From NCBI GenBank assembly GCA_030263805.2, contig CP136011.1, positions 682,001 through 746,000 of the forward strand: 64,000 nt of DNA, in the 5' to 3' direction. The stretch's first letter is position 1, and each line of letters opens with the position of its first letter. Source of the DNA: Pseudomonas sp. FeN3W. Its GTDB lineage: Bacteria; Pseudomonadota; Gammaproteobacteria; Pseudomonadales; Pseudomonadaceae. A program made the translations under genes and the position numbers. The notes below the pieces were generated by a model. That model was given only the letters and a program-made list of their open reading frames with translations. It did no database searches and had not been told where the DNA came from. This document shows, one piece after another, positions 16,916 to 26,598 of the stretch.

Positions 16916-17593
16916 ATGCAAGGAACCATCGTCTCAATCACCGAACGCTATGGATTCGTCAGGAATGACAATGGGGTCTCGCATCACTTCTCTCCGCGCA
17001 GCATGCTCAAGGGAGAAAGCTACGAGAGCCTCTCCATTGGCAAGAAAGTGACTTTCGAGCCAGAGGCAGGGCCGAAAGGGATGAGAGCAACGCGCATCAA
17101 GATTGTGCCTAGTTTTTCGGGAAGATCCGCTGCCCATAAGTTCTTGGTGGGGAGGGAGGGCGACCATGTATTCAGCCATGAAGACCTTCAAGGCGAGCAT
17201 TATCTGGCAAGAATCCAGTCTCAATGGTACAAGTCCCCGAGCGACGCCAAGGACGAGCTATTCAACTGCGTAAAAATGGCTGGTGCCAATTGCCTGGTCA
17301 ATCTGACACTGCACAAAAGGACGTTCAGCGAAGGTAATTACAACTACACCATGCATTCATGGAGTGGCCTTGCCGGCGTGTATTTCAGCGATTTTGAGTA
17401 CGAAACACAAGAAGAAGCGGAGGCAGCCAATAATGAATGCCTTCCGCACGCAGAGGCAACCGAACACAAGATTGTAGAGATGGAAAAGGCTCTCTCGGCT
17501 CAAAGAGCAAGGCAGGAATCGAGTGGAGGATTTGGCCTATTCATCATGGTCGCATTTGTTGTCGTTTGCCTGATTGTACTTCTTGCTAGTTAA
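16916..17593 (+). CDS. Cold-shock-like OB domain fused to a C-terminal membrane anchor
   Basis: 225 residues. Residues 1-62 (MQGTIVSITERYGFVRNDNGVSHHFSPRSM...GKKVTFEP...ATRIKI) follow the cold-shock OB-fold pattern, with an RNP1-like YGFVRND and RNP2-like HHFSP. The middle part (75-175) carries a DUF-like module with aromatic and Cys residues. A coiled segment leads to one transmembrane helix (FGLFIMVAFVVVCLIVLLAS) at the very C-terminus, so it is tail-anchored with the nucleic-acid-binding domain in the cytoplasm. An unusual combination; substrate unknown. Confidence 0.75.
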   Translation: MQGTIVSITERYGFVRNDNGVSHHFSPRSMLKGESYESLSIGKKVTFEPEAGPKGMRATRIKIVPSFSGRSAAHKFLVGREGDHVFSHEDLQGEHYLARIQSQWYKSPSDAKDELFNCVKMAGANCLVNLTLHKRTFSEGNYNYTMHSWSGLAGVYFSDFEYETQEEAEAANNECLPHAEATEHKIVEMEKALSAQRARQESSGGFGLFIMVAFVVVCLIVLLAS

Positions 17594-17801
17594 TCACTCT
17601 TCGCAGGACGCAAGGCACTTAAAGCCACTTCTTTGCATTTGAGCGAGGAAGCCTCGCCAGCCACTACCTGAATCTGGATTACGAATTGCTCTGGCTGCCA
17701 GTGACTGCGACCTTGGGTGGCAGTCACACTACCGGGATCGCCCCTCTGGCGCCGCTCTGGCATGGCCAGGAGGTTACGCCAAAAGCTCCAATGGAAACAA
17801 C

Positions 17802-17825
17802 AAGGCCCCACAAGAGGCCTTTTTC
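17802..17825. terminator. Bidirectional terminator between convergent genes
   Basis: AAGGCC (17802-17807) and GGCCTT (17816-17821) with an eight-base loop, T-run on the plus strand (TTTTT) and TTGTTGTTT on the minus strand. It separates the convergent cold-shock-domain and AAA genes. Confidence 0.7.
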
Positions 17826-17836
17826 AGATCACGACA

Positions 17837-19438
17837 TCACGACATCACAACATCACGGAACATTGCACAGCGACGGAACGTTTCGATTGTCAGCTCATCT
17901 CCCTGGCTTTTTGCCACACGCAGAGCGAGGCGGAATAGCATCTTGATATCCCGTGGCGCAATCGTTGGGAAGAGGTCAAGCAACTCAGTCACAAGCGTTT
18001 CAGGCAGCTCAACCCCGTATTGATCTGCCATTACACGCCAAATCGATCCTGCGTCGTCGCGCCCTGGCGCCTGGTAGTTAATGATTGCTGCACAGCGAGA
18101 AATGATGGCCTCATCGATGTCGTCTGGGCGGTTTGTCGTCATGAACATCAACCCATCGAAATATTCAAGGGTGCGCAAAAACTCTGCCACGATGGCGTTT
18201 TGCTCGATGTTGTTGCCACGCCGAACAACAAAGACGTCTGCCTCATCAAGCAGAAGCACACAGGCCCATCGCTTTGCCCGACTGAAGATCGTCTGAAGGC
18301 TCTTGTCGATACGCTCAGCGGTCGTGCCCAGATTGCCCGCATGGATGGAGTACAGAGGGCGTTCGATCAACTCAGCGTAAACTTCAGCGGTCAGGGTTTT
18401 GCCGACCCCCGCAATACCCTTGCAAAGGATGACGTTGCCGGCGCTCTTGCCTTCGATAATGTCACCCACGAATGCATCCAGATCACTGGTCAGGACATCA
18501 AGCAGGTCGCGGTGGGATTTCGGCAGCACGAGCTTATCGCGCAGCGACTTGTCATACCGGTACGGCTCCAGGTTGTCGCTGTGCACCCAGTAGAATTCGT
18601 GGCTTTTGAGATCAAATAGCCGAACCACCGGATGCTCTGGAAGTAGACCTGCATCCTGCTCGCCATCTTCGAATAGAGCGGTTTCCGCAAACTCAACATA
18701 GGGGCCGTAATCAGCTTGCGAAAGATCGTGAATAGCCTTGCGGTCAGCGAGTGTTTCGTTTCGACGCTTGTAATTGTCTTCCACGAAGCTCAATGCTTTA
18801 CCATTTACCCGAAACTGCTCTGTGAATTTATCGCGAATATGAGCCTTATAGCGGTCAAGGCTTTCCATGTACTGCTGCTTGAGTGCATGGGTCTCGATAA
18901 AAATACCAGCATCGAGCAACACATCTGCGACAGACTTGCGTACAACGCTTTGTGGCGAGAAGGTGTGTCTGCTTGACTGAATACCGTATGCAACCCGATC
19001 CGAAGAAGCCCCGCTTCCCTGGAACGCGGTGTAAATGGCCACTTGAGGGTTGTCGCTACCACGACGGCTGGTGCCATCATCAAACGCAATTCGCGTGATG
19101 AGCTCTGGATAGATCTTTCCATCCTGGCGCTCTACATAAATCCAGCCATCAATCAAGTGTTCCTGCACATAAGCATCAAGCATACCCTTAAACGCCTTGA
19201 AGCTTGGGATTTTTGAAAACTTTCCCTTGCGTGCGCCGATGATCGCCTCGATTGCCCGTGCTGTTTTTGTGTCACCAACATGATTGGCTGCCTCGACAAG
19301 ATCGATAAGGCACGTTTCTGCAAGCCCAAATGTTTCTACGACAATCTCGCGGTCGATCATCTGCGTTAAGCCACGGCTACGGGCAAATGCAGAGTCGGTT
19401 GTATGGTTGATGAGTTCCTGGGAGACGGTCAAAGACAT
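17837..19438 (-). CDS. AAA-family ATPase
   Basis: 533 residues. Residues 1-330 are an N-terminal substrate domain I do not recognise. The AAA module follows: Walker A GIAGVGKT (about 339-346), Walker B VLLLDEADVF, sensor 1 FMTTNRPDDIDEAIISR with the arginine finger region, and a C-terminal lid helix. It resembles classical (single-AAA) remodelling ATPases, and no protease or nuclease domain is fused. Good AAGGAA ribosome-binding site. Its own minus-strand neighbour is a membrane protein. Short ACATCAC repeats occur in the DNA over the stop codon. Confidence 0.88.
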   Translation of the reverse strand: MSLTVSQELINHTTDSAFARSRGLTQMIDREIVVETFGLAETCLIDLVEAANHVGDTKTARAIEAIIGARKGKFSKIPSFKAFKGMLDAYVQEHLIDGWIYVERQDGKIYPELITRIAFDDGTSRRGSDNPQVAIYTAFQGSGASSDRVAYGIQSSRHTFSPQSVVRKSVADVLLDAGIFIETHALKQQYMESLDRYKAHIRDKFTEQFRVNGKALSFVEDNYKRRNETLADRKAIHDLSQADYGPYVEFAETALFEDGEQDAGLLPEHPVVRLFDLKSHEFYWVHSDNLEPYRYDKSLRDKLVLPKSHRDLLDVLTSDLDAFVGDIIEGKSAGNVILCKGIAGVGKTLTAEVYAELIERPLYSIHAGNLGTTAERIDKSLQTIFSRAKRWACVLLLDEADVFVVRRGNNIEQNAIVAEFLRTLEYFDGLMFMTTNRPDDIDEAIISRCAAIINYQAPGRDDAGSIWRVMADQYGVELPETLVTELLDLFPTIAPRDIKMLFRLALRVAKSQGDELTIETFRRCAMFRDVVMS

Positions 19439-19655
19439 ATCAGACTTCCTTTAGATCACGCCAATTCCTGGCCAAATGAATGATGATGGCATCCTCAGTG
19501 CTGCATGAGGAGCCCTTAAACCTATTATGGCTATGTCGCACCGGCCAAGCAGGCTCATACGTTGCTCTAGTATATTGAGTAATCAAAGACCTTGCAACGA
19601 ATATGTGATCACGGGCCCCATCAGGTAAGCGGAAAGGCATTGCGTCCCTTTAACG

Positions 19656-21542
19656 CTATTCAGCATTCAATTCTGGAGGCGTTCGCATGACGTAGCCCCA
19701 CTGGACATGCCCATCTTGAACGAGAGATACACTCAGAAAATCACCCGCCGCGAGGTGACCCGTTACGCGACAACCGTCCTGACGAACGCCCTTAGAGGGC
19801 CCTGTTTGTATTTCAATTTTGAATTTCTCACAATCAATAATAGGGAGATCCACCTGATAGCCAGAACCGTCGAATGTGGCGTACGGGCTTACCATGGCAA
19901 TCCTGTCAGCTCCACCATCCCTGAAAAACAGCCAAGCGTCTTTACTGTCTCTCCAGAAATAGGCATACGCAACCGAATCATCGACTGGATTACGTGGCGA
20001 AATGACAACATCGGCATCAGCTCGCAAAAAATCAACGACACCCAAGTCTTTCCCTGACTCACCTCCAGGCAAAAAGTGATCAATGATCTTTCGGTCATTT
20101 CCATACTCTTTCTGGGGCATCCACCTGTCCGAGTTTTTCCCCTTAAATCCCATAAACGCGAAGCTTCCCGCATCGCCAACCACGAAACCCTCGTCAGCTA
20201 GAAATGGATACTCACCAGGCGCGCTTGCATCATGCGGATAGTCGATACTGTTCAGAGTTACCCAGTTGAGCCGAGCGCCTGCCAGTACAGAGAAATAGTC
20301 ACCATTCATGCGCAGCGGGTCATTAACGACCAACAAGGTATCAATACCTCTCTCGTTGGCCTCCTTTGTCAGCAGGTGGGCGGTTTTGAAAGGCTTTTGA
20401 TAATCGGTCGTATAGTAGGCGTAATTGCGTGTAGCACTGATTTCGTGGGATAGACGCGGGATGCTGGATACTGACCAGCCAATTATGGTGACAATCCACA
20501 GCGATCTGTACACATCACCCCTAAGGGTCAGCAAAAACGCGATCCATGACAGTGTCAATTCATGAGTCCACCTCAGTTCCTCATGAAAGATAATGCCAGC
20601 AACCATTGACGGTAATACAAAGCACAGAGCTAGTCTTGACTCTCGACTCTCCCTCCAGGCATAGCCCATAAACGCTAAGAAAACGAGTGTGAGCACGAGG
20701 CCCCACTCATTATTTACAAAGTGTGGCAGGCGCGAAAGGCCATTTAGCACCGTTTTATAAAGACCATCATCATACATCCCTATTGAAAAGACAGAGACAT
20801 CATCACTCAGGAGATTGCCAGGATGCATATAGAGAAAAACGGCGGCGCTGATGATTACAGCGCACAGACACGAAGCCAGCATGCGCGAAGAAGGTGGCTG
20901 ACGGCTGGTGTAATAATGCTCAAGGATCAGCATGACAAAGAAGCCTGGATAAAACCATGCGCTCTCTTTCAGGCATACCGCTAAAATACAGAGCCCCGCA
21001 GCTACGAAATAACGGCCTTTTATCCATTGCTCGCGAAGCAGCAAAAACACCGTGCTACACAGAAGAACCTGGAAAAACGAGAAATCGACAAAGAACTCGA
21101 TATTGTTTGACGGGTTAAGTGCGACCATAAGGATCAGGCCGAAGGCTGACACGAACCAATGCCTGCCACTGGAGAAAGCCAACCGGGCTGCGAAAAAGGC
21201 AAACACCGTTGCAACAAGGATATTGAAAGCAGGAAAGACCCACCAGTGATCACCACCCACACCATGCAACAGATAGGTTATAAAATGCGTCAGAGGCCGA
21301 ATTTCATAGTCATAGACCGGGCTCTCAGCCGGATGCACATTGAACCACTCGTAGTAGCCAGTGCCTTGCCAGTATTCCCAGTCAAGACTCATTGATTCAA
21401 CGATCAGGCTCGCATCTTCCTGGCCAGGGAAATAACTGAGGAGGAAATACCGTAGGCCATAGGTTAGCACCACAAAGACAAGCAGGGCGAAAACAGCTGA
21501 CTGGGCATTTATGCCAGCTTGTGTTTTGCGAACAAAATCCAA
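19656..21542 (-). CDS. Polytopic inner-membrane protein, GT-C glycosyltransferase-like
   Basis: 628 residues from a TTG start at 21542 with AGGAG eight bases upstream. About ten transmembrane helices occupy residues 15-370, followed by a 240-residue soluble, probably periplasmic domain. The first periplasmic loop after TM1 holds acidic residues (PGQEDASLIVESMSLDWEYW), as in GT-C enzymes that use polyprenyl-linked sugars, but no diagnostic motif is visible. It could glycosylate a surface protein or pilin; this is inference. Other polytopic families are possible. Confidence 0.65.
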   Translation of the reverse strand: MDFVRKTQAGINAQSAVFALLVFVVLTYGLRYFLLSYFPGQEDASLIVESMSLDWEYWQGTGYYEWFNVHPAESPVYDYEIRPLTHFITYLLHGVGGDHWWVFPAFNILVATVFAFFAARLAFSSGRHWFVSAFGLILMVALNPSNNIEFFVDFSFFQVLLCSTVFLLLREQWIKGRYFVAAGLCILAVCLKESAWFYPGFFVMLILEHYYTSRQPPSSRMLASCLCAVIISAAVFLYMHPGNLLSDDVSVFSIGMYDDGLYKTVLNGLSRLPHFVNNEWGLVLTLVFLAFMGYAWRESRESRLALCFVLPSMVAGIIFHEELRWTHELTLSWIAFLLTLRGDVYRSLWIVTIIGWSVSSIPRLSHEISATRNYAYYTTDYQKPFKTAHLLTKEANERGIDTLLVVNDPLRMNGDYFSVLAGARLNWVTLNSIDYPHDASAPGEYPFLADEGFVVGDAGSFAFMGFKGKNSDRWMPQKEYGNDRKIIDHFLPGGESGKDLGVVDFLRADADVVISPRNPVDDSVAYAYFWRDSKDAWLFFRDGGADRIAMVSPYATFDGSGYQVDLPIIDCEKFKIEIQTGPSKGVRQDGCRVTGHLAAGDFLSVSLVQDGHVQWGYVMRTPPELNAE

Positions 21543-21916
21543 AGGAATCTCCTAACCAAAATACACATAACACACTGAAAAATTGAGGACTCATGAGTCG
21601 ACGGATTTGCTCATGCGTTGTCACCAGCTCAGCGCATTATAATAGCATTTTATTGTCGTAATTTGTCCATGTGGATATAATTGAGGAAATCTCGATCCCT
21701 GGATGACCTAAGCTTGCGTAAGCAAAATGAACACCATGGATTGGAACCTGTTGTAGGCATGCCTGATCTGGTCAGCCAGCACGCACATAACGACGAACAC
21801 CCTTTAATAGACGCACCAATTCCGAGCGCAGGTCATGAGAAAATTCGAAACACTGATGCCGTTCCCGTTTCACTCACAGCATTCATGCTCGATGCCCCCA
21901 GCCCAAAAGCTCCACT
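21543..21916. other. Divergent intergenic region
   Basis: No gene that I can support. AT-rich centre (21640-21690) between two divergent genes, presumably with both promoters, but no box pair is convincing. An in-frame ORF at 21681-21920 has no family features and a poor start. Confidence 0.4.
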
Positions 21917-22708
21917 ATGATTAAACGCTCTTTGACACTGATAGCGTGCGCCATCGCTTTTCCAGCTGCGCAGGCTGGCAATATCATCCGATTACCAGCA
22001 CCTATTATCGGAAAAACGTATATCGCCCCCAAATGGTCGCCAGCAGCTCCTCTAGCAACCGAATTGTCCTCAATAAAAAAATGCGAAGAGTGGTCTCCAG
22101 AACCCATAACAATTCTGGCTGGTCGATCTTTCGAACAGTTGAGGCCATGCACAATCAGAACCACCTCTCAGATACAGCCGAGAGAGATCGAGGCATCATC
22201 TGGAATGTATCGCAATGCAGGGGAGCCATATGAGTTAACCAATGAGCATAAGGCAACTGAAAGCCAGCAGGCGGTGGGTACGCTCCACCTTTTTGAAACC
22301 GCCTACAAAGCCAGCTCGCTGAATGATTGGGTCACGGGCGTGTATCGTAGAATTGATACGCAAACCCAGACAGGCACCCGAATTGAAGACACAAGCGAAT
22401 ACTCCGTTTTGTTCTATTTTTACAGGAACAGCAAACGAACCAGCTGCCAAGTTCGCTACGCCCACGTACTGGGGCTGGGATTTGATCCCAGCGTGACCGC
22501 AACGGAATTTAGCAAGACCTTCATGGCAAATCACCGACACGCGACACTTTACAAGAGTGACGGATCGGTATTTAGGGACTATCGGTTCGAACCTGCCTGG
22601 GCAGATGACGGCAGCTGGTACGTTTCACAAAACATACCCTGCGAAGATGTTGATGCCGTATATGTTTCGCCCGGATCATTTACGCGACTACGATTAGCGA
22701 ACGACTGA
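21917..22708 (+). CDS. Exported protein sharing its mature N-terminus with the fibrinogen-domain protein
   Basis: 263 residues. Signal peptide MIKRSLTLIACAIAFPAAQA, then AGNIIRLPAPIIGKTY, closely similar to AANILRMSAPVVEA in the 15704 protein. The rest is beta-rich with four Cys (CEEW, RPCT, TSCQVRY, IPCEDV) that could form two disulfides. No catalytic motif seen. Probably a periplasmic or surface protein with the same export or assembly route as the 15704 protein. Weak ribosome-binding site. Confidence 0.65.
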   Translation: MIKRSLTLIACAIAFPAAQAGNIIRLPAPIIGKTYIAPKWSPAAPLATELSSIKKCEEWSPEPITILAGRSFEQLRPCTIRTTSQIQPREIEASSGMYRNAGEPYELTNEHKATESQQAVGTLHLFETAYKASSLNDWVTGVYRRIDTQTQTGTRIEDTSEYSVLFYFYRNSKRTSCQVRYAHVLGLGFDPSVTATEFSKTFMANHRHATLYKSDGSVFRDYRFEPAWADDGSWYVSQNIPCEDVDAVYVSPGSFTRLRLAND

Positions 22709-22886
22709 GGTCTGATATACCTTAATCGAAGACCACCAATGTGCTGCGACATGACAATCGGCAAAATTAATAAAAGTCGCAGCGCAGCATCGTCCCTGTC
22801 CAGGTGCGCGTTCGGTTTCTAGTTTGCTAGCTCAGCAGAGCTCCCCAAGCTGGAGCCTGGAAAGCCACCAGCCATGGCTTATCCAG

Positions 22887-23318
22887 CTACAGCAATTCAG
22901 AATTGGCTAGCTTTACCATCTCTGAGTGCTTAGCCAACGACTCAAAACCCTTTTCTGAATTGATCCTGCGAAGATCAGCATACACGCCAGGAATACCCTT
23001 AAGCTCAAAGCAGCGATTCAGATTATCCGTGCAAAAAGCCAGTTGGGCCAAATGAGTATCGCCATCAAAATCTTCAAGCAAGACCTTTTCACTGAAGTGA
23101 ATTGTCAATGATTGACCATGGACAGTGTCTGGCGCGATAGAATCACCCTGCACATCGCGAAACACTCGATATTCCACGTAGTCGCGCCAGAGAGAGACCT
23201 CTTTGGTGCTGGCGTCAACCATCCGCCGAGCCTTGAGAATTGCCTTTCTGCGCCTGTTTTGCTCAAATCTTGCCGAGCACTGAGCAATATAGTTTTTCAA
23301 CTTGCCTAGTCCGCCCAT
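22887..23318 (-). CDS. Hypothetical protein with SELL C-terminus
   Basis: 143 residues from ATG 23318, chosen because AGGAA lies about six bases upstream; the frame is open up to 23420. N-terminal basic helix (RFEQNRRRKAILKARRMVD) and an alpha/beta remainder. It ends KLANSELL, close to but not identical with the shared C-terminal motif. No family recognised. Confidence 0.6.
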   Translation of the reverse strand: MGGLGKLKNYIAQCSARFEQNRRRKAILKARRMVDASTKEVSLWRDYVEYRVFRDVQGDSIAPDTVHGQSLTIHFSEKVLLEDFDGDTHLAQLAFCTDNLNRCFELKGIPGVYADLRRINSEKGFESLAKHSEMVKLANSELL

Positions 23319-23558
23319 AGAACGTTCCTGCTGAAATGAATTCAAAACACCCATGGATATCACCGCAAGGCAATCAAGTTGGTATTTGTTAATAATAAAT
23401 GAGTATTGACGTTTTGTCAATCCCGGTCAAGGCCACCTGCGATGAGGTGAGGGCAGCTCGTGCGGTAGGATATCGGCAGACAACGAAGCAAAGACCCTGA
23501 TTACTGGCCAACTCATAACCAATAGGGTATTATTGACAGATGGCTTATCTTTGGAATT

Positions 23559-25742
23559 GTGCCCGTGGAAGAACTGTCAGGTATCGTCAACCGCATCCGT
23601 TTGCGTAATGGAAGCGGCTTCATCATCTTCGACCTTGAGTCCCCAACAGGTTCCATCGCCGTAACGGGTGATGACGCAGACATCCATGAAGCAGACGTCG
23701 TCAAATGCACAGGCGTCTGGGCAAGCTATAAGGGCGAGCGTCAATTCAAAGCCAAAAGCATCATCCCCGAGATCCCCACGACTGTAGACGCTATCCTGGC
23801 CTACCTTTCGGCTGGTCGCATCAAGGGGATCAGTAAAGAGCTCGCCAGTCGCCTGGTTGCCGAGTTCGGACAGAAGACCCTTGAGATCATCGAAAACGAG
23901 CCCCAGAAGCTCAAGCGCGTTAAGGGGTTTGGAGCAAGCCGCATCAAGGCGATCACGGAAGGGATCGGTGACCAGATCGGCTTCCGAAGCATCCTTCTGT
24001 TCCTGCATGGTTTCGGGCTCAGCAAGCGCCACATTCAGAAAATCTACAAGCATTACGGTGTCAAAGCCGTCGAGGTCATCAAGCAAAACCCCTACACCCT
24101 CTGCTATGACGTTGAGGGAATCGGCTTTTCGATTGCAGATCGGATTGCTCTTCGCTCTGGCATGGAGCCGGACAACCCCAACCGAATTATTGCAGGCGTC
24201 ATTCATTCGCTGAACAACGGCATCTACGTCAATGGCGATACTGGGCTTACTCGCCAGGCGCTGCAAAAAGAGGCATTCAACCTGCTTGGACGCGAAGGCG
24301 CAGTGCTCGGCGACGTAATCGACGAAGCCATTGGGCAAGTGATTGAATCGACCTTTGCTCGCGAGCTCGATATTGATGGCGTCTCCGTCATCTTTCCCAA
24401 ATTCATGTACCAGGCCGAGCAGAACATTGCCAAGCAGGTACAGCGACTACTTACCCAGTTCCAGGGCGTGGCTCACCGAAACATCGACAAGCTGATCAAC
24501 GATGCCGAGAAGCGACTTGAAATCACGCTGGCGCCGCAGCAGCGGCAAGCAGTTAAGACATCAAGCTCAGAGGGCATGTCGATCATCACGGGCGGGCCTG
24601 GAACAGGCAAGACAACGATCATCAGGGCTCTGCTTGACTGCATGATGAAAGGGTTTGGCTATACGGCGGATGACATTCTCCTGTGCGCACCGACCGGCAA
24701 GGCATCCAAGCGCCTCTCTCAGGCTTCCGGTATGGAAGCCATGACCATGCACCGGGCTTTGAGCTATTCGCCTGAGAAAGACGGGTTTCTTCACGACCGC
24801 GAGAATCCTTTGCATGCAAAGCTTATCGTTGTCGACGAAGCCTCGATGATTGATACCCAGCTGATGGCCTGGTTCATTATGGCCGTTGCCATGGGGACGC
24901 AGCTCATTCTCCTGGGCGATGTTGATCAGCTGCCTTCAGTGGGCCCAGGCAAGGTGCTGAGCGACCTGATCGCCTCGGGCAAAGTCCCTGTGACGCGGTT
25001 GACTGACATCTACCGGCAAGGAAAGGAAAGCCAGATCATCGTCAATGCTCACCTGATCAACAAAGGACAGATGCCCAATATCACCAACGGATCGGATACG
25101 GACTTTTGGTTTATCCGAACGCAAAATGATGACCTTCTGGCCGAGCAGATTCTGTCGCTCGTCCATCGCGTAGCCAGGCACTTCGAGCTCGACCCCTTCA
25201 ATGACATTCAGATCCTTACCCCGATGCGTAAGGGCGCTGTTGGCCAGATCACCCTCAACAATCGTCTACAGGCGCTTTTGAATGGGGGTGCTGGGCCTGG
25301 AATCAAGATTCGCCAGGACGACACGGATGTGGAGTTCAAAGAAGGCGACAAAGTCATGCACATCAAGAATAACCAGGACATGCAGGTGTTCAATGGGGAT
25401 ACCGGAAGGGTGGCCAGCGTTAACCTCAAGGACAGAACCCTTAGGGTCAATTATGAGGGTCGCCTGGTTGAGTACGCCTATGCCGATCTTGAGCAACTGC
25501 GTCTTTCGTATGCGATGACGATCCACAAATCACAGGGATCGGAGTACCCCTGCATTCTCATTCCTTGCACGCTTTCGCATTACACAATGCTGAACCGGAA
25601 CCTCTTTTACACAGGCATCACTCGCTGCAAGAGCCGCTGCGTCATTGCCGGGGATGAAAAGGCGATGAAGATTGCAGTTGAACGGGTATCGTCGGACAAG
25701 CGGATTACAGGTCTGATTCACCACTTGAACAAGCGTATCTGA
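23559..25742 (+). CDS. RecD2-like ATP-dependent DNA helicase
   Basis: 727 residues from a GTG start. N-terminal OB-like segment, helix-hairpin-helix repeats (GRIKGISKELASRLVAEFG and VKGFGASRIKAI), then superfamily 1B motor motifs: Walker A GGPGTGKTT (about 345-353), DEAS (motif II, about 427), GDVDQLPSVGPG (motif III), and the C-terminal UvrD_C_2 part with YAMTIHKSQGSEYP (motif V/VI region). Length and order match RecD2, a 5'-3' helicase for damaged or recombining DNA that works without RecBC. On a plasmid it may serve repair, replication restart or conjugation. A TTGACA at 23530 lies close upstream. Confidence 0.93.
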   Translation: MPVEELSGIVNRIRLRNGSGFIIFDLESPTGSIAVTGDDADIHEADVVKCTGVWASYKGERQFKAKSIIPEIPTTVDAILAYLSAGRIKGISKELASRLVAEFGQKTLEIIENEPQKLKRVKGFGASRIKAITEGIGDQIGFRSILLFLHGFGLSKRHIQKIYKHYGVKAVEVIKQNPYTLCYDVEGIGFSIADRIALRSGMEPDNPNRIIAGVIHSLNNGIYVNGDTGLTRQALQKEAFNLLGREGAVLGDVIDEAIGQVIESTFARELDIDGVSVIFPKFMYQAEQNIAKQVQRLLTQFQGVAHRNIDKLINDAEKRLEITLAPQQRQAVKTSSSEGMSIITGGPGTGKTTIIRALLDCMMKGFGYTADDILLCAPTGKASKRLSQASGMEAMTMHRALSYSPEKDGFLHDRENPLHAKLIVVDEASMIDTQLMAWFIMAVAMGTQLILLGDVDQLPSVGPGKVLSDLIASGKVPVTRLTDIYRQGKESQIIVNAHLINKGQMPNITNGSDTDFWFIRTQNDDLLAEQILSLVHRVARHFELDPFNDIQILTPMRKGAVGQITLNNRLQALLNGGAGPGIKIRQDDTDVEFKEGDKVMHIKNNQDMQVFNGDTGRVASVNLKDRTLRVNYEGRLVEYAYADLEQLRLSYAMTIHKSQGSEYPCILIPCTLSHYTMLNRNLFYTGITRCKSRCVIAGDEKAMKIAVERVSSDKRITGLIHHLNKRI

Positions 25743-25897
25743 CCAGATCAGATTAGGCGTGCAAGCACCTGATTCATCCATAGGGTCTAGCGAATGACAG
25801 CCATGGTCGATTGCGATATGTTCGGCGGAAACTTGGAGAGGTGTAGCCGGTCGCAACATTGGAAAGTAGCAGCCAAACATGAAATTTGGCGACGTTT

Positions 25898-26149
25898 TCA
25901 GTAGATTTTGGTCACACGGAGCCTTCCAGCATCCGTAATCTTCCAAAACGTGCCCATAATGTCGGAGGCCATCCCCTTTCGCACCAGGGAGTTGATCGCG
26001 CGAATATTTGGCTGATCGATCAGGAGAGAAAGCTGCTGGTTTGGCTTGGTAGCCAACTTGACTAGCAGGTCTTCCTCTTTTGCCGAGAGCTTCACGGCGT
26101 AGGCCTGGGCCTCGGTCATTGGCACATCAGTGTTCATCGGTGAAGGCAT
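25898..26149 (-). CDS. Small winged-helix-like protein
   Basis: 83 residues; ATG 26149 has GAGGG about eight bases upstream. The body (KEEDLLVKLATKPNQQLSLLIDQPNIRAINSLVRKGMASDIMGTFWKITDAGRLRV) has the helix-turn-helix-wing layout ending in 'KITDAGR', similar to the small protein at 7088. Possibly DNA-binding. Confidence 0.6.
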   Translation of the reverse strand: MPSPMNTDVPMTEAQAYAVKLSAKEEDLLVKLATKPNQQLSLLIDQPNIRAINSLVRKGMASDIMGTFWKITDAGRLRVTKIY

Positions 26150-26169
26150 ACCAGTTCCCTCGGATTGGA

Positions 26170-26598
26170 TTACTTAACGCTGCCACCTGCTGCGAGGATT
26201 GCAGCTCTCACAGCTTCTTGTTTGTCTCTTGGGACTGAAACCGCCAAATAGACCGTGCTCTGCTGCTTGCGCCACGCCTTAAAGAAAGACTCGAAGCTTC
26301 GTTCAGCAAATTCTTTGCCGTTCGACATCACAAGGCCGTCAACGATCTTAACCTGGTCTTCGTCCTTGAGATCCTCACTGATGGAGAAGTCCTCAGACTG
26401 CTCGACACCATTAACCTCAAGAAGCAGCTCTTCGTGCCAAATATCCTCGCCCTTATTGTCGCCTGACTTATTCCAAAAGGCATCGTCGTTATAAGCGAGA
26501 GATGGCGAATAGCGATTTTGGGCTTTAGCGCTAGGGTATTCTATAGCCCATGGCGCCGTAACTCGAAAAGAGCAAGTGTCAGAGGATGTATTGATCAA
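26170..26598 (-). CDS. Hypothetical protein (start uncertain)
   Basis: About 142 residues if the TTG at 26598 is used. The frame is open to 26640 but has no ATG in its first half, and its N-terminus overlaps the end of the upstream gene. Soluble; residues SFESFFKAWRKQQSTVYLAVSVPRDKQEAVRAAILAAGG form a plausible alpha/beta C-terminal domain. Family not recognised. Confidence 0.5.
   Translation of the reverse strand: MINTSSDTCSFRVTAPWAIEYPSAKAQNRYSPSLAYNDDAFWNKSGDNKGEDIWHEELLLEVNGVEQSEDFSISEDLKDEDQVKIVDGLVMSNGKEFAERSFESFFKAWRKQQSTVYLAVSVPRDKQEAVRAAILAAGGSVK

Noticed and set aside
19440..19640. 66-codon frame upstream of the AAA ATPase
   Set aside because: No convincing start or family feature, and it occupies the region where the ATPase promoter must lie.
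22576..22595. GGTTCGAACC resembling a tRNA T-loop
   Set aside because: It lies within a coding frame and no acceptor, D or anticodon stems can be drawn around it.
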